Positions 35,735-48,003 of a stretch of DNA of 64,000 nt are shown one piece after another. Source of the stretch: Neoceratodus forsteri. Lineage: Eukaryota; Chordata; Ceratodontiformes; Ceratodontidae. The notes below the pieces were generated by a model. The model made no database searches. It worked only from the letters and a program-made list of their open reading frames with translations, and had not been told where the DNA came from. The translations under genes and the position numbers were made by a program. Position 1 is the stretch's first letter; each line of letters opens with the position of its first letter. The stretch spans positions 1,240,463,001-1,240,527,000 of the forward strand of contig CM057452.1 of NCBI GenBank assembly GCA_016271365.2, written 5' to 3'.

Positions 35735-36175
35735 TCACCGACCACATAGTGCAACACAAAAAACACAGACCAGGGCAACAACACATTATACCGACTGTCA
35801 TAAATAGTGACATTCACTTAGTACAAGAACAAAAAACTTATCATAAGTATTTCTCTGTGGGGTGCAAGCCCCCCCATGCCCCCAAACTGATTGTAATCAA
35901 CTCCATGGGGGGGGTGCGGACTTAGGAGAAAAAAAAAATTTCTACTGCTGGGCACTGGACCTGAACCCTGTTCACTGGCTTTAGGAGCAGTAGTGTATAC
36001 CTAAATGGCCAGCTTGGCAGAGCTTGGTCAAACATGGTCCTATAACCTGCTCTAGCAAGTGCAGCTCCCTGCTGCACTCGCTATATAGGATATAGCAATC
36101 TTTTTCACCTGTCGCTCTACTTTAAAGCGCTATTGTTGAGTCACTCATATTGAGTCGCTCAATAATAGATGCTCA
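35735..36175 (-). repeat. hairpin-ended 0.5-kb repeat family, copy 4
   Basis: Reverse complement of the arrangement at 44,630-45,110. The right end has an imperfect hairpin, CTATTGTTGAGTCACTCA paired with TGAGTCGCTCAATAATAG (about 36,129-36,170). A tRNA-like B-box motif, ggttcaggtcc on the minus strand, lies near 35,960. The gene-less block with 'ccatggggggg' pairs with the corresponding block of copy 2. Confidence 0.68.
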
Positions 36176-36339
36176 TATAGGGTGCTACCTTTTTTATCCC
36201 TTTTTATTTCTTTTTTATTTATTTCTTTTTTTACTCCTATTTATACCTGGTGCACTGTCATCAATTTGCATCCTGGCATCTGTCCCGACTCCAGCTGCCA
36301 TCTGTCCTGACTCAGCCCCCACTGAGGCTCCCACTGTGT

Positions 36340-36775
36340 GCACCCATGGATTGTCTCCCACGGTGGAGTGGTGGAGAGCTCCCCTATACTCCCCACCAAG
36401 TCTGGATCTAGTTCTAGTGGTTCTCCGAGGTTGGGTGATCCAGAGCCAGCCATCAAGCAGTATTGAAGGCGCACCATTTTTTCTAGTTTTACTCCCTCAG
36501 GAGTGCAGACGTACAATGACATCAAGTCATGCATGCCGATGTCCACCACACTCTGTCCCTTACTCTGTCACTGCTCTAGTGGTGCCCCCAGTTGTCACCA
36601 GGGGTCACCACAGAGTGGAGATTCCCTGGATCCCACCTCAGGATAGGAGGGCAGTCCTCTGGATGCTCAATCCTATCCCTCCCCTGCCATCCCCTGATGA
36701 TCTGGGATCACATCTGAAGTCGGGTCGCCAGCGTGGTGTGAGGTGTGGTGTCCAGTGCCTCAACCCTTAGTGCCA
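36340..36775 (-). mobile_element. L1 fragment (ORF1 3' end and spacer)
   Basis: It aligns with 51,230-51,737 on the minus strand. Shared blocks include 'gggtcgccagcg' (compare 'gggtcgctggca') and a stretch around 'cagtcctctggatgctcaat'. It is therefore a second fragment of the same L1 region. Open frames on both strands here have no other recognised domain. Confidence 0.5.
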
Positions 36776-37350
36776 CCTGGCCAGCCCTGTCTCTTTTTTG
36801 TAATGAATTTATTCTCTCTGTTAACTGAGATAAAGCCAATAATTGATATTTGGGCCTTAAAATACAAAATATTACCCTATTAACCTGTGGGACTGGATTA
36901 AATATTCTAAGTTCTGTGCATTTTCATTATTGTATACCAGAGGGGGGAAAAAAGAGACAACTCTCTGTTATTATGTAGGTAATATGAAGGGAACCTATGC
37001 TGAGAAAACTTCCCTTTCCCCCTTTGCTCCTTCCTCCTCCCCCACCGCTTTCCTCTGCTTCCCTTTCTTAGTTTCCCTGCTGTTTTCTCTTACATTGCTG
37101 TAAATAATTACCTGCATTGGGTACTGTGGCTTTAAGGCTCATTAAAATACGTTTGAATGTAAAATATGTAAATTGTTGGAGGGTATTTTATTTGGTGCCC
37201 TATGTCTGCAACTCCACCTTCTGAAGAAGATGTTCTCCACATCCTAATTTGCACAATGCAGTTCCAGTTCTCATGTTTGGGGAGCATCGGTCCTGGTGCG
37301 GATTTAAAATTTTGCAATTTGTTTTCATGGCTGTTCCAAGAACTTTAAGG
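36776..37350. other. unassigned sequence
   Basis: No gene or recognised repeat in about 570 bases. Confidence 0.3.
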
Positions 37351-37351
37351 T

Positions 37352-37355
37352 CAAA

Positions 37356-37432
<77 letters not shown>

Positions 37433-37481
37433 GTCTGTCTGTCTGTCTGTCTCTCTGTCTATTTGTCTGTCTGTATGCCTG

Positions 37482-37540
<59 letters not shown>

Positions 37541-37560
37541 ATAGTTCTATCTATCTATAT
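37352..37560 (+). repeat. (CTAT)n/(CTGT)n compound microsatellite
   Basis: Roughly 200 bases of CTAT units with a central block of CTGT and mixed units (about 37,431-37,483), then CTAT again. It is a common length-variable locus type; the assembled length may be unreliable. Confidence 0.97.
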
Positions 37561-38613
37561 CATGGTACTCCAGTGTGACAAGCTCTTTTTTCTGCTCTAC
37601 ATTAGATCCAACTTTGCTGAGATAAAGTAACTATGACCACGTAGGACCCTAATCACGATCCCAAAGTGGGTCATTAAATGATCAGTGCAACCACTAAACA
37701 CTGAACACGTGTGACCCTGTCAACATAAACTTAATAAGGCTCACAACCCTTTTCATAGCAGTACAAACGGATTGGCAACCAATTGAGAGAAGGGACAGTG
37801 CTACTATACAAATGAGTCACAGGGTCATTCTGAAATGCATGGTGGCCCTTGCACAGTACTTGGCAGCTTCCTAATCTTCCCTTATGTAATCTACTGGGAA
37901 CACTGGGCTGAAAACAGTTACAGACTCAGGAACAGTAGACTCAGTTTAGGGGCACATTACTTGAACACCAAATACAGCAGTCTACTGGGACAAGAGGGGT
38001 GTACAGTGAGCAATCAAGTTTCAAGAGTACCAGTCTAAGTGGGTCCTGGATGAATCAGAGCCCTGTACATGTAATATAGGTGTATCAAGGAAGGGAACAA
38101 TCAGATTAGTATACACATTGTTCCAATAATCCAAATGGGTCACATATAGCATTGTTCCATGCACCTGCATAATGCTATGTTGTGGTTTGAATGCAGTGAC
38201 CATCCAAAAATTCAAACAGTAGACTGTATCATGCATTAAGCTTAGGTTTGCACCCTCTTGGGTTTGGCAGCCTCCAACACCTGAATTTGCATGTGCTAAA
38301 TGTTGCATGTGGTGCTACTGGGTGGCAGCACAATGCTGCATCCAAAATGCAACTATTTTCCACTACCTCTAACAACAACTGTGAATGGGGCACCCATTTG
38401 ATGAATCTGTAGGTTGATGCAGTGACTGTCTCAGTCAGGTACCTGGTCAGCTCAAAAGAAAACAAACAGTTAATGCATCATTTATGAGGAACTGATCCAG
38501 ATTTAATTGCTATCATAAAGAACTGTTATAATTTTACTTGGGAAAGAGTTAGGCTGGGTAGAGGGGGCATCTTTCATGTAAACTTTCGATAAATAAAGGA
38601 GTCAGACAAGGGG
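37561..38613. other. unassigned sequence
   Basis: About 1 kb with no gene or recognised repeat; short open frames lack any domain. Confidence 0.3.
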
Positions 38614-38733
38614 TTTCATTAGCATAAACCCTCTTTAATATTTACATGAGCCAGATTCTTTAAAGTTTATCAAGGTAATATCAGAGTCACCAAGAGTGAT
38701 CATGACTGAAATTCCTGTTGTTGCCTATGCTGA
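38614..38733 (+). repeat. 120-base direct repeat, copy A
   Basis: Starts tttcattagcat and ends with ttgcctatgctga. By eye it differs from copy B (39,862-39,981) at about 11 of 120 positions with no gap. Confidence 0.9.
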
Positions 38734-39861
38734 CTTTAAACCTTATCTATAGAAAAGTATTAATTATTCATTTTATTATATTCTCTTTTTTCAGAAATTA
38801 CAATTGCTGAACTGGTGAGTGTAGTACCTCCTGCTTTCCTTGGGCACTGTCTGTAATATTGGACTGCTCACGCCCTTCTGATTGTTTCTCTCTTTTTGTC
38901 TTGCTTTAGTTGTTTCCTCCCTCCCCCTTAATTCCCTTTATAGCTACATGTTTAAGTGTCCCCCTTCTTTGATCTCTCTTCTAAGAGTGTAGACCTCTTA
39001 CTAATAAAATAAATACTTCCAAATTCCTGTTTGTTGGCTTCCCCTCACATATATATCCATATGGTATGATGAAAAAACAAAAAATAAATAATATTTCTAA
39101 CTTGAGACATAACCTTATAGACAGTACTTTGTCTGCTCCCCAACACTTTCCTTCTCTCTTTTATGCTTTCCTATATATTCCTCTTCTTATTTCTAAAATA
39201 ATTTTCTAAGAATTTTCTAAGAGTTTATTACGTCAACAATATGCTGACTCTTTAATACTGTATGACAAAATTATAATGTACTGTGTGGAATATAGTTTTT
39301 ACCCTCAGCTTTCTCTTCAGGATTGAGATTCACTACATATACCTCTGATTTCAGAGGCTGCTTTTTGTATATAACAAATGTTTTTTATTGCCCATGAATC
39401 ACACTTTAGCTTTCTATTTTTGTTTTTGTTGATTTTTTGGTTTGTTTATTTGTAATATAAAATATTCACTTATGACTGATTTAGAATATGCTATATATAC
39501 TACTTTTATACTACTGTGCAGTTGTTTGTAATGAGTTCACAATGATTAATAAGTTATATGCTATGGCATTTGAAATATTCAGTAGATTTATGTGACTTTA
39601 TATTAGTTTGCAATACATGGTAACCATGACTTTAAATGCATTAATTAATTATGATGTCACAAATTGTATAACTATTTAAGTTGTGTCCCATTATACTGCA
39701 GAGCCTGCCCCCAATGAAGACCTAACGGTTGAAGTGCAGGGTCATCTGGTGGAAGTTTGCCTGCTGTCACATTTTGGGTTTTCACAATACATTACCTATT
39801 TTTGCACCAATTTGGTGAAGAGTGCCTGCTTTGGAGTGCTACCATCATTTATTTTGTTGCA
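38734..39861. other. AT-rich interval between direct repeats
   Basis: 1.13 kb of AT-rich, non-coding sequence bounded by the 120-base direct repeats. It could be the interior of a small element or unique sequence beside a dispersed repeat. Confidence 0.35.
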
Positions 39862-39981
39862 TTTCATTAGCATCAACCCTCTTTAATATTTACATGAACC
39901 AAATTCTTTAAAGTTTATCACAGTAATATCAGATTCACCAAGAGTGGGCATGATTGAAATTCCTGTTGTTGCCTACACTGA
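39862..39981 (+). repeat. 120-base direct repeat, copy B
   Basis: Direct copy of 38,614-38,733. Hairpin-ended repeat copy 2 begins about 25 bases downstream. Confidence 0.9.
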
Positions 39982-40004
39982 TAATTTAGGGTGTACTGTT
40001 ATAT

Positions 40005-40560
40005 GGGCAACTCAAATTGAACGACTCAGATATGAGTGACTCAGTCTGAATGCCCATTATGTGAGCTACCCAGAAAGGGTAGTGAGGAACAGTTATAGTG
40101 CAGAGGAAGGGGAAGAACAGAAAGGATGTAGGAGGGTGAACAGAAGAGGAGGGATAACAGAGAAGGTATGTGGGAGGGAGTGTGGTGAGGTGTTGCCTAG
40201 CTGGCTGTGTGGTGTGGTGGTGAGGGTGGCTGGCTGTGGGGAGGAAGGTGCAGGCTTGGGGCTGGGAGGGGTACAGAGTCTCTTATTTTATGTGTGAAAA
40301 TTTAATCTTTTTTTTAAGAGTTTCTCCCCCTCCCTGATATTCCACCCCCCTGGAGTTTAGAATCCAATATGGGGGGGTGTTCAAGGGGTGAAACACCCCA
40401 TGGGGGGGGTTCAGGGCACAGATCCTGCATAGATAGTTATCCATTTGTGTCAGTGTCATTATCCTCGCTGGGAGTGTACATCACTGTTTTACTTTTTCAG
40501 CAATGTACAATTGCAGTAACAGTGATCGCTTTTTAGTGATAGCCATTATGACATGGAATG
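40005..40560 (+). repeat. hairpin-ended 0.5-kb repeat family, copy 2
   Basis: It begins with the ACGACTCAGATATGAGTGAC hairpin region. It carries a tRNA-like stretch 'agctggctgtgtggtgtggt' (about 40,198-40,217), then a block 'cccctggagtttagaatcc' and 'ccccatgggggggg'. The right end 'agtgatagccattatgacat' is the reverse complement of the copy 1 left end. The order of blocks matches copy 3. Confidence 0.68.
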
Positions 40561-41065
40561 ATGATCTAGCAATTTACTCTCAATCTACAGTATAGCTGGA
40601 CTCAAATCAATCAATTAGTCTATCAGTAAATCAATCAATCACTTGCATGAAGAATCACAGAAATTGTCTTGAAAAATAAATTCTCAGAAAAGTCAGATTG
40701 TCATTTTTGGTTCTAGCGATAACCATTCTAAAAAGAGTGTTGGTGATATGACTCTTCAAATAGTTTTTTGATTTTGCTTTTAGAAGTGGTACATTAGGGA
40801 GAACAGAGGAGCAGGGATCCACAGGTGACACAAGCATGCAGGGAACTCTGCCAGCCCACTAAGGTAAGGTAAAGTACTAGTTTACTTGCTATTGCCTGTG
40901 TACGAGAGTATTAGAAGTAGGGAAAAGGGTAACAGAAGGGAGAAAACAGTCCGTACAAACAGTAGCTATCTTTTGCGTTAGAAAACAGGAAGCTCCCTAT
41001 CTAAGATAAGGGTCCAAAGGGGTAAAACTAAATTGTTCTGTGCATGAGGTTAAATAGCAATTTGC
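40561..41065. other. unassigned sequence
   Basis: About 500 bases; a short CAAT(C) low-complexity stretch at 40,590-40,640 is the only feature. Confidence 0.3.
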
Positions 41066-41491
41066 CTTACAAGAAGTGCTATCATACTTCCATATCCACC
41101 TCTACTCACTGTGCACCCACCACAGCCCCAACCACAAAACTGTATTTTAATGATGCGAAGTGGCGAAGTGCTATAGGTCTATAGATAGCATTATTAGACT
41201 ATTGGGAACAGTGATGGTTTTTAGGTGATACTTACACTATTTATAGACAACTGTACATGTTAAGGGGGTAATACTTGTAATTCTGCCACACCATAACATG
41301 TACAATTGCCTACAAATAGTACAAGTATCACCAAAAGACTGATGCTGCTCCTGATACCATTGTAATTCCATGTATAGATATGTAGCTGCTTCCACACCTC
41401 CTGTCATTAAAACTCAGTTTTGTGGGTGGGGCTGCTGTGGGTGCTCAGCAGCAAGTGATGGATACACAAGTGAAATCTCACTTCTTGTAAG
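41066..41491. repeat. 430-base foldback palindrome
   Basis: The two halves are inverted copies of about 210 bases around a centre near 41,280. The left end CTTACAAGAAGTG equals the reverse complement of the right end. Inside, 'ccacaaaactgtattttaatga' on the left pairs with the reverse complement of 'tcattaaaactcagttttgtgg'. 'gatacttacactattta' likewise pairs across the centre. No coding. Probably a foldback MITE. Confidence 0.82.
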
Positions 41492-44065
41492 TTAAATTAC
41501 AATCTAACCCTTGCACAGGAAAATTAAATTTATGGGTATTTTAGGTCCTGGGGCAGGCAGCTCCTAGCCATGAGTTGTCTATCCCCATGGTGTCAGTTCC
41601 TCTTTAAATGCTAAATCAAGAGGTGCCACCAGGTTGATCTGCATGGCTAGTTTCCCTTGGAGCACAGGACATTTTCACCCAAAGGGCAGAAAGATAAGGA
41701 TCCCACCCAGGTCGAGGGACCCTCCCTTTAAGTTGCAGACTTCATGGGAGAGAGGGAGATCACTGGCCCTCAGGGCAGAGACCCCTTGAAGCCATGGGAT
41801 GTCATGAGAGACATGTGTCTATTGTAGGAATATGGGATAGGGCTGATGGTGAAACCTGAAGGCTGTAGAATACCAAACAGGGTAGGTGGAACAAGGCATT
41901 ACGGAATGAGTGAAGGCATGATAGTCAACTGAATGTGAAAGAGACTGACAGTATGAATGAGACTGAGAAATTGAGCAGTGATGGTGAACACATTCCAACA
42001 AATCCAAGGGGGAGGTAGTGTGTCAGGGGATACAGATAGTGGTGCTGATGTGCTGTGAACAGTGGAGCAATGTGCATCTGCCTAGATAACAAGGGTTGAA
42101 AGTGAAAACAGAGAAGCCTTTAGGAACCTGCAGAGATCTGCCTCCTATTCAACCAGAAGGACAGGGTGGCCTGTTTCCTTTCCCCTTACTGGATAACAGC
42201 ACTACGGGAAACAGGGCTTGGCTGCAACTGAGCAACCAACTGGCCCTCTACCTAGGGCAGTAGAATCAGAACAAACTAGGGGCAGGAGCCATGAAAGCAA
42301 GCCCAAATGCACGATGGGGGAAGCAGACAAGAGCAGCCAACTGCTGTAAACAGGGGAGGAGGGCGAAATAAAACATGAATGGAGAAGGGGTGCCAGATGG
42401 CAGCTGTGCGGCCATGAGATAAATGGAGGGCAGAGGTGTTTTGGCTGAAGGGGATTATGGCAATGTGAACAGGGGCAAGCTGGTATGGGGCATCAGAGGA
42501 CTCTCATCCAGAATTCCCTGACAGGGCCATGTTTTCATAGTCTTCCCTCCCCAACTCATGGGGGGTGACCATGAGGCGACTTTGTTCACAAAGTATTAAA
42601 ATGATTATGACAGGTAGGCTCTGTGGAGATGAGTTATAGGGCATCTGCTTGACAGAGTGATGTCCTGGGTTCCTGCCTGAGCCTGGGACAAGAGAGAAGG
42701 CCAGCAGGGAAGGCAACAGAGCATCCCTGAGAACGCCCTCCTCCTGTGAAGCAGAGACATATATTGCTTATTGAGATGACTCTGGTGGTGGTGCCTCATC
42801 CCCCTGCACCAGGGAGGAAAAAAAAATTAGATTTTGTCATTCAGTTAACCCATTGTTCTTGACAATTAATAATGACATTTTTTATTAAGTAAGTCCCCTT
42901 CCTGTTTTGATCTAGATCTTTCTCTGTTCAAGACTACACCTTTGGTTTTAACTTCAGATACGCACTCTCAACAGTGAATATCCCATTCCTGAAACCAGCA
43001 TGGCATGACACACCCAAGCCTCATCTTAGATGAATGCCAAAGTCCAGAGTTTTGTACAATATATTTGAAAGTGCAGCTTTCTAAGATTATATCATCTGAT
43101 CCCAATTTGTGGTTATTTGCATAGTTCACTCATTCTCAGGCAATCTAGTTTTACTCACTTGCTATTTTTTGCTTTTATTGTGTTTGGCACCTGAAATAAA
43201 GGTGCAAATGTCCTTGTACAGTTAATGACCTGTACATGAGCAGGCTCATTTCACTAGGCAGATAAGGGCCGTGCATACCAAAAACCGTGTGAAGTTTTCC
43301 TTAGCTCTATGAACAGAAGCAACAATTTATATTTTTAGTATTTGGAATGGGATGGGTAAACACATTGTTATGGGAAAAAAAAAAACACATCTCCTGTTTA
43401 ATTATTTTAAACTGAACCACATACCAAGCTAACATTGTGATTGAACTTTTTTAATAAAAAAATGAACTGAGCAGTAAATACACCAGGACATAAACCACAA
43501 AAAGGTCCAAGCAAGGAGTAAGCACACCCTTGTGAACTTCAATATATAGGATGCCCCTAAATATCAATGCAAGATGTGTGGTGGTATCCTCTTCAACTGT
43601 GTTGGCTCACTCAAGCAGTTGCTGTTGACTCAAAAGAATAGCTTGGTTATGCAAGAAAAGGAGAAGGGAAAAACCCATGAAAAAATAATTTTGTAAAATA
43701 AACGAATACAAAAGTGTTATAGACACTGATTACTGCATGAGAAGATTGTGAGCATGTGGTGTTGCGAAGCTAGTTGCTGCAGAAAGAGATAGTATACTGC
43801 AGGCAGAGCCAAACATACAGCAGTGTGTTAGCTGCAGCGGTGCTCCCTCTTTAAGTATCTCATTGTAATACCACTAGATGCTTCTTAGCTTAGGATTTGT
43901 TTTATTTTACCCTATCCCCAAATCTCCATTTTTTTTAGCAAGAGGATACAACATCAGATTACAACTGGGTTGGCAGTTGCTGCCTTACTCTACAATTTGT
44001 GCCTGAGGTGAGGACGAGTTGATGTCCAAATTGTATCAGTGAACAACTGAAAGTTGGCAGTTTAA
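41492..44065. other. unassigned sequence
   Basis: 2.6 kb with no recognised gene. The part 41,550-42,830 is more GC-rich, with open but domain-less frames, and could be an unrecognised LTR or leader of an old element. The remainder is AT-rich. Confidence 0.35.
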
Positions 44066-44142
44066 CCTTTGATTTGGCTCAACTGAATGCTTGGACCACT
44101 TTGGACCACTTCGACCTTTGACCATAACTTTGGATCACTTCA
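44066..44142 (+). repeat. 29-base minisatellite, left block
   Basis: Degenerate units of the form cctttgaccAaaactttggatcacttca. The array resumes at 44,400 after the LINE tail. Confidence 0.75.
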
Positions 44143-44399
44143 CTAATTCACTGTTTCTCCTCAGCTAACTGGCCAGAAGCACTGCTCTTGTTTACTTTGT
44201 AGGCCCTCTTAATTTATTCATGGTAACCAATGATTATGTACCTGTAAAAAAATACTGTAGTCAATTCTTTGAGTAACTATTTGAAAAAATGCCTTATGTT
44301 TTGTATTGCTCCTTCTCCCCATCCCCCGGGTCCCACTAGGAAATGAGCCTTGGCTCAGTGTGCCTCGCCTGGTCACCAGCTTTTAAATAAATAAATAAA
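44143..44399 (+). mobile_element. Rex1/L2-like LINE 3' tail
   Basis: A 250-base 3' UTR ending in (AAAT)n units. Its last part (gccttggctcagtgtgcctcg, cctggtcaccagc) resembles the 3' end of the LINE at 11,366-14,044. It splits a minisatellite, so it is an insertion. CTTCA flanks both sides, but the minisatellite period makes this weak evidence of a target duplication. Confidence 0.72.
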
Positions 44400-44505
44400 C
44401 TTCAGTCTTTGACCAAAACTTTGGTTCACTTCAGCCTTTGAACAAAACTTTGAATCATTTCATCCTTTGACCAAAACTTTGGATCACTTCAAATTTTGAA
44501 CAAAT
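44400..44505 (+). repeat. 29-base minisatellite, right block
   Basis: About three and a half units of period 29, such as cctttgaccaaaactttgg followed by atcacttca, continuing the left block. Confidence 0.85.
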
Positions 44506-44629
44506 ACTAAAAGAACATTAAAAAAATGATACTTCAGCACATCCCAGGTGACCAAGGATAGTCCTATGGCCACCACTTTACCACCCCAGTCAATCTCCAC
44601 CCTCCACCCATCTAACCAGAATGGTGTAC

Positions 44630-45110
44630 AGTGATATGAGTGAGTATTATTGAGCGGCTCAAGATGGGAGACTCAATAATATCGTTCATCATTGAGATCG
44701 ACTGTTACAAAAGAGCAAGAAATGGTTATAGCTAGTGTAGCACTGAGCTACACTCATTACACTCACTACAAAGGGTATATGAAGATCAGTTTGGCAAAGT
44801 CCTGCCAAGCTGTCCATGTGGTATAGTGACTTTATCCACCGCCCCTGAAGCCTGTGGTGCTGGGTTCAGATCATGGTGCAGGAAACTATTTTGCTTCCTG
44901 TGGGTTTTCTATTTTGTCTATGTCTGGTCCCTCTGGAGTTGGTAATCTTTATTTCAGGTGGTGCAGGGAGCTTTCCCCCGGCATAAAAATGCTTGTTTTT
45001 TTATTGCCATATCTGATTTAGTAAGCGACCATCACTATTTGCGATGGGCGGTGTTGTGCAGTTTGACCTTTTGACATCGGGCACTTATTTCATCACTGTA
45101 TGGGACTGGC
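44630..45110 (+). repeat. hairpin-ended 0.5-kb repeat family, copy 3
   Basis: It begins with the hairpin TATTATTGAGCGGCTCAAGA...GACTCAATAATA. A tRNA-like promoter module has an A-box match tggtatagtga at 44,819-44,829 and a B-box match ggttcagatca at 44,863-44,873. The right part holds 'ctctggagttggtaatcttt' and the end block 'gcgaccatcactatttgcga'. It aligns with the other three copies in block order. Confidence 0.7.
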
Positions 45111-46668
45111 ACTTTAACAGAGTCTCTGTTATCACATAAAACCCCCAGAATTCTTTTTTTATAAAGACAAATTATGACTCCTTGCATTGTGCCAGGTGTG
45201 GGCAGTTATCTTTAACTAGAACTGACTGGAGGAAATGTGGAAAAGTATAAGTTGGGATTTGCTAGAGTGGGAGAGGAATGGTTGAGGGGTGCATTTTACC
45301 CCTATGTTTAGCCTTCCAGAAACCCATAACAAAAACTTAAAGTGTCTTTAGTAGAAGTGTCAAAGCCATACTGAAGACAGGTGTCCAAACTGAAGCCAAA
45401 CCAAAGCTGTCAACTTTCTCATTCACTCACCCTTGGCCAGAGAACTATTTTTCCACAGCTAGCTCAGTACATTAAAGGGAACACACACTTTTTTTTTTAC
45501 ATTTTCAGTATACTATATTTGGAAATTTAGCCATTCATATAATTTGTTTAATATCCTCCATTGCATGGTTCAGTGTGTTTTCTTTTAAATACAGCAAAGC
45601 CAGCCAGGAAGCAATGCAATAAGTTGCAGTCAATGACATGTCATAAAGTATTGCCTGACAAAAGGGCTGAATTGTCATTGAACTGCAATGTTCTCTACAC
45701 TACTCTGCGGCAATATGCTGTAATGCTGCAAGGTACTGCATTGCATCTTGGCTGGCTTCACTATAATCCTATTTTTTTCTTATTGGTGACATCAGTTGAG
45801 CAGATGCCTGGAGTAAAGAGCTTCACTCTAGGATTCCACTCAACTGATGTCAACGGGTTCTTACACTGACAAGTAATTAAAAAATGAGTATCTGACTCGA
45901 AAAAAGGCAGCATTATCAAAGATCCATAATAATGGAGAAAAATAAGACTATTTCAAAACAAACACATGAAACAGTATGCTAGGGAGATTAAACAAACTGT
46001 GTAGATTGGGACAAGCACCAGCACTGCCATTAAGGGATGGTGACTGCAACAAAATCCTGAAAACAAATGAAATATACTACATTTAGAAGCTCAATACCAT
46101 TCACCCATGTGTTGGTGTGAATGATGAGAAAAGCTAGCCTATATTCTGGCAATGCTATACTAGTGTGAATGTTCTGTCTTTTTCTACAACTAAAGTAAGG
46201 ATGTTAAGCATGAGCAGATTTATATCTGTTGAGACTTTGGGAATTAAATGTGTTTGCATGTATATTTTCTATCTATTTTTCTATATGAACCCCTATGATA
46301 GTAGCCACTGAAACAATATCCGTCCATCAGTTGCCACTCCCCCCCAAAAAAAAAAAACACACAGGATTTATAGATTACGTTATGCAACTCTACAAGTGGT
46401 ATCTGTTCTCCAGTGAGGGAGGCTGCTGGCTACCTCTTGTGACTGAATTCACTAGCTGGTTTGTACATCTTGACCCACTGTGGTTCCCATGGTAGAATTC
46501 CCAGCTGGGTGTTACAGCATTCTTTGGTTGTTGGGGGATAATCACATAGTTTCCATGTTGATCTTACCAGTTTCCAAACAGAATGGGTAACTTTGGTAGC
46601 TGACATAATTCATGACATCGTCCAAGAACCAGCCTGACTGGCTCCACCCCATAAGAGTCACAAGTGTG
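45111..46668. other. unassigned sequence
   Basis: 1.5 kb. An open frame of 102 codons at 45,561-45,869 has no recognised domain and no supporting neighbour; I do not call it a gene. Confidence 0.3.
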
Positions 46669-46676
46669 CCAATAAC

Positions 46677-48003
46677 CAGGGCCACTGGAAAATTGCGTGC
46701 GCAATTTTTCTGCAATTTCTGCAATTTTCTCCCTTCTCCACACAAAATCCACAATTTCTTGCAATTTCTTACATTTATGGAATTTTTGACTAAAATCGTA
46801 TAAAAATATTTAAATTCTCAAGGAAATCTACTCAGATATGCTAACAATTTAGTACACAGACTTGGATTTGACCAAAACAGTATAATGTGAGGTGATAAGG
46901 GGTCAAATGTGACTCTGCTTTCATGTGATTCCCTTCCCTGCTTTGGTTTCAAAATCCTCTGGTCATGCATATGTAGACTTGAACACTTTTAAAATCTGTG
47001 TGAAAGCAGACTGTTAGAGAACTTTTTGCTGACACACAGAGACTAAAACAATAGGTGTGAGAAGAGGTGCAAAGTGTCCCATTCACCTAAATGAAGCCTT
47101 GACCACAATGCTTGTTTTTGAATGGTAGGGTACATTTTCCTTTTATAAATACTTTCAATTTGAAAGGATTTTGATTCATATGTGTCAGGAGTTTGGATGG
47201 CCTTGCTAATCATAAACTTGAATGTGCTTCTGAGGGGGTTGGTGTAACAGTGATTCCTTACATGTCAGTCTGCCACAACTGCATACTCACATACAAAACC
47301 TACAAAAAGCAAACATTTCTGAAAACATGCTGAACAGATTAAGTATAGTTAAACAGTTACCTTCAAATAGACAAAATAATTGCAACCCAAGTAAAATCAC
47401 TGCAAACCGAGTAGAACAAAAGTACAATGTACTGAAAACTATTGTATGATGTAATGAAAAGCTACTCTTATGATTGGATACTTTTATCTTGTGATTTTAA
47501 AATGAACTTACATTGCTGATTAAGAACAGTAGTTATTTTAACAAAATAAACATTTTTCTTACTAGACCTTTATTAGGCACCCTGGTTATTTTTTTTTCTT
47601 GCACCAAAGCAAGTAGTTTAAACAGGCTTCATTATTTAACATCTAGAAACTGGCAAAATGTTGTTTCAGGATGCATTCAGTATAGACTAACTGTAAATTA
47701 CTGAATAAAATCTAATTAGCACTACATGACTTAGATGGCTTGATTTTTAGAAAATATGCTACATAATGATTAATTCGCGGTGCATTTCAAAAACACACAC
47801 CTTTCTTCACATCAAAAGCATTTACAAGAGGCAATACATTTATCTAAACAATTTATGTGACCAATACATACTGCAGCAAACAATAAAATATTTATTAGGG
47901 GGCAGTGGGGATGTGTAGTGAACCCCCACAATTTTCCTGCAATTTTTGCAAAAAAGGCCCCGCAATTTTGGGTAAAATGTTCCGAAATTTTCCAGTGGCC
48001 CTG
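46677..48003. mobile_element. hAT-type non-autonomous element, 1.3 kb
   Basis: The ends CAGGGCCACTGGAAAATT and the reverse complement of AAATTTTCCAGTGGCCCTG are near-identical inverted repeats, with further inverted similarity inside (repeated gcaattttt units). The 8-base flanks ccaataac (46,669-46,676) and ccgataac (48,004-48,011) match at seven of eight. The interior has no recognisable transposase. Confidence 0.82.

Noticed and set aside
36150..36770. 206-codon open frame starting with a hydrophobic stretch (FLFLFYLFLFLLLF)
   Set aside because: The hydrophobic start is a T-rich low-complexity run. The rest overlaps an L1-derived region homologous to 51,230-51,737 on the other strand. No domain or gene context.
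37249..37578. Frame encoding repeated YLSI units
   Set aside because: Translated (CTAT)n microsatellite.
44808..44880. Possible tRNA gene
   Set aside because: A and B boxes match, but no acceptor stem or clear cloverleaf closes, and the same module sits inside a dispersed repeat. Treated as part of the repeat.
45561..45869. 102-codon open frame as a host gene
   Set aside because: No domain, no splice or promoter context, and ordinary length for chance in this composition.
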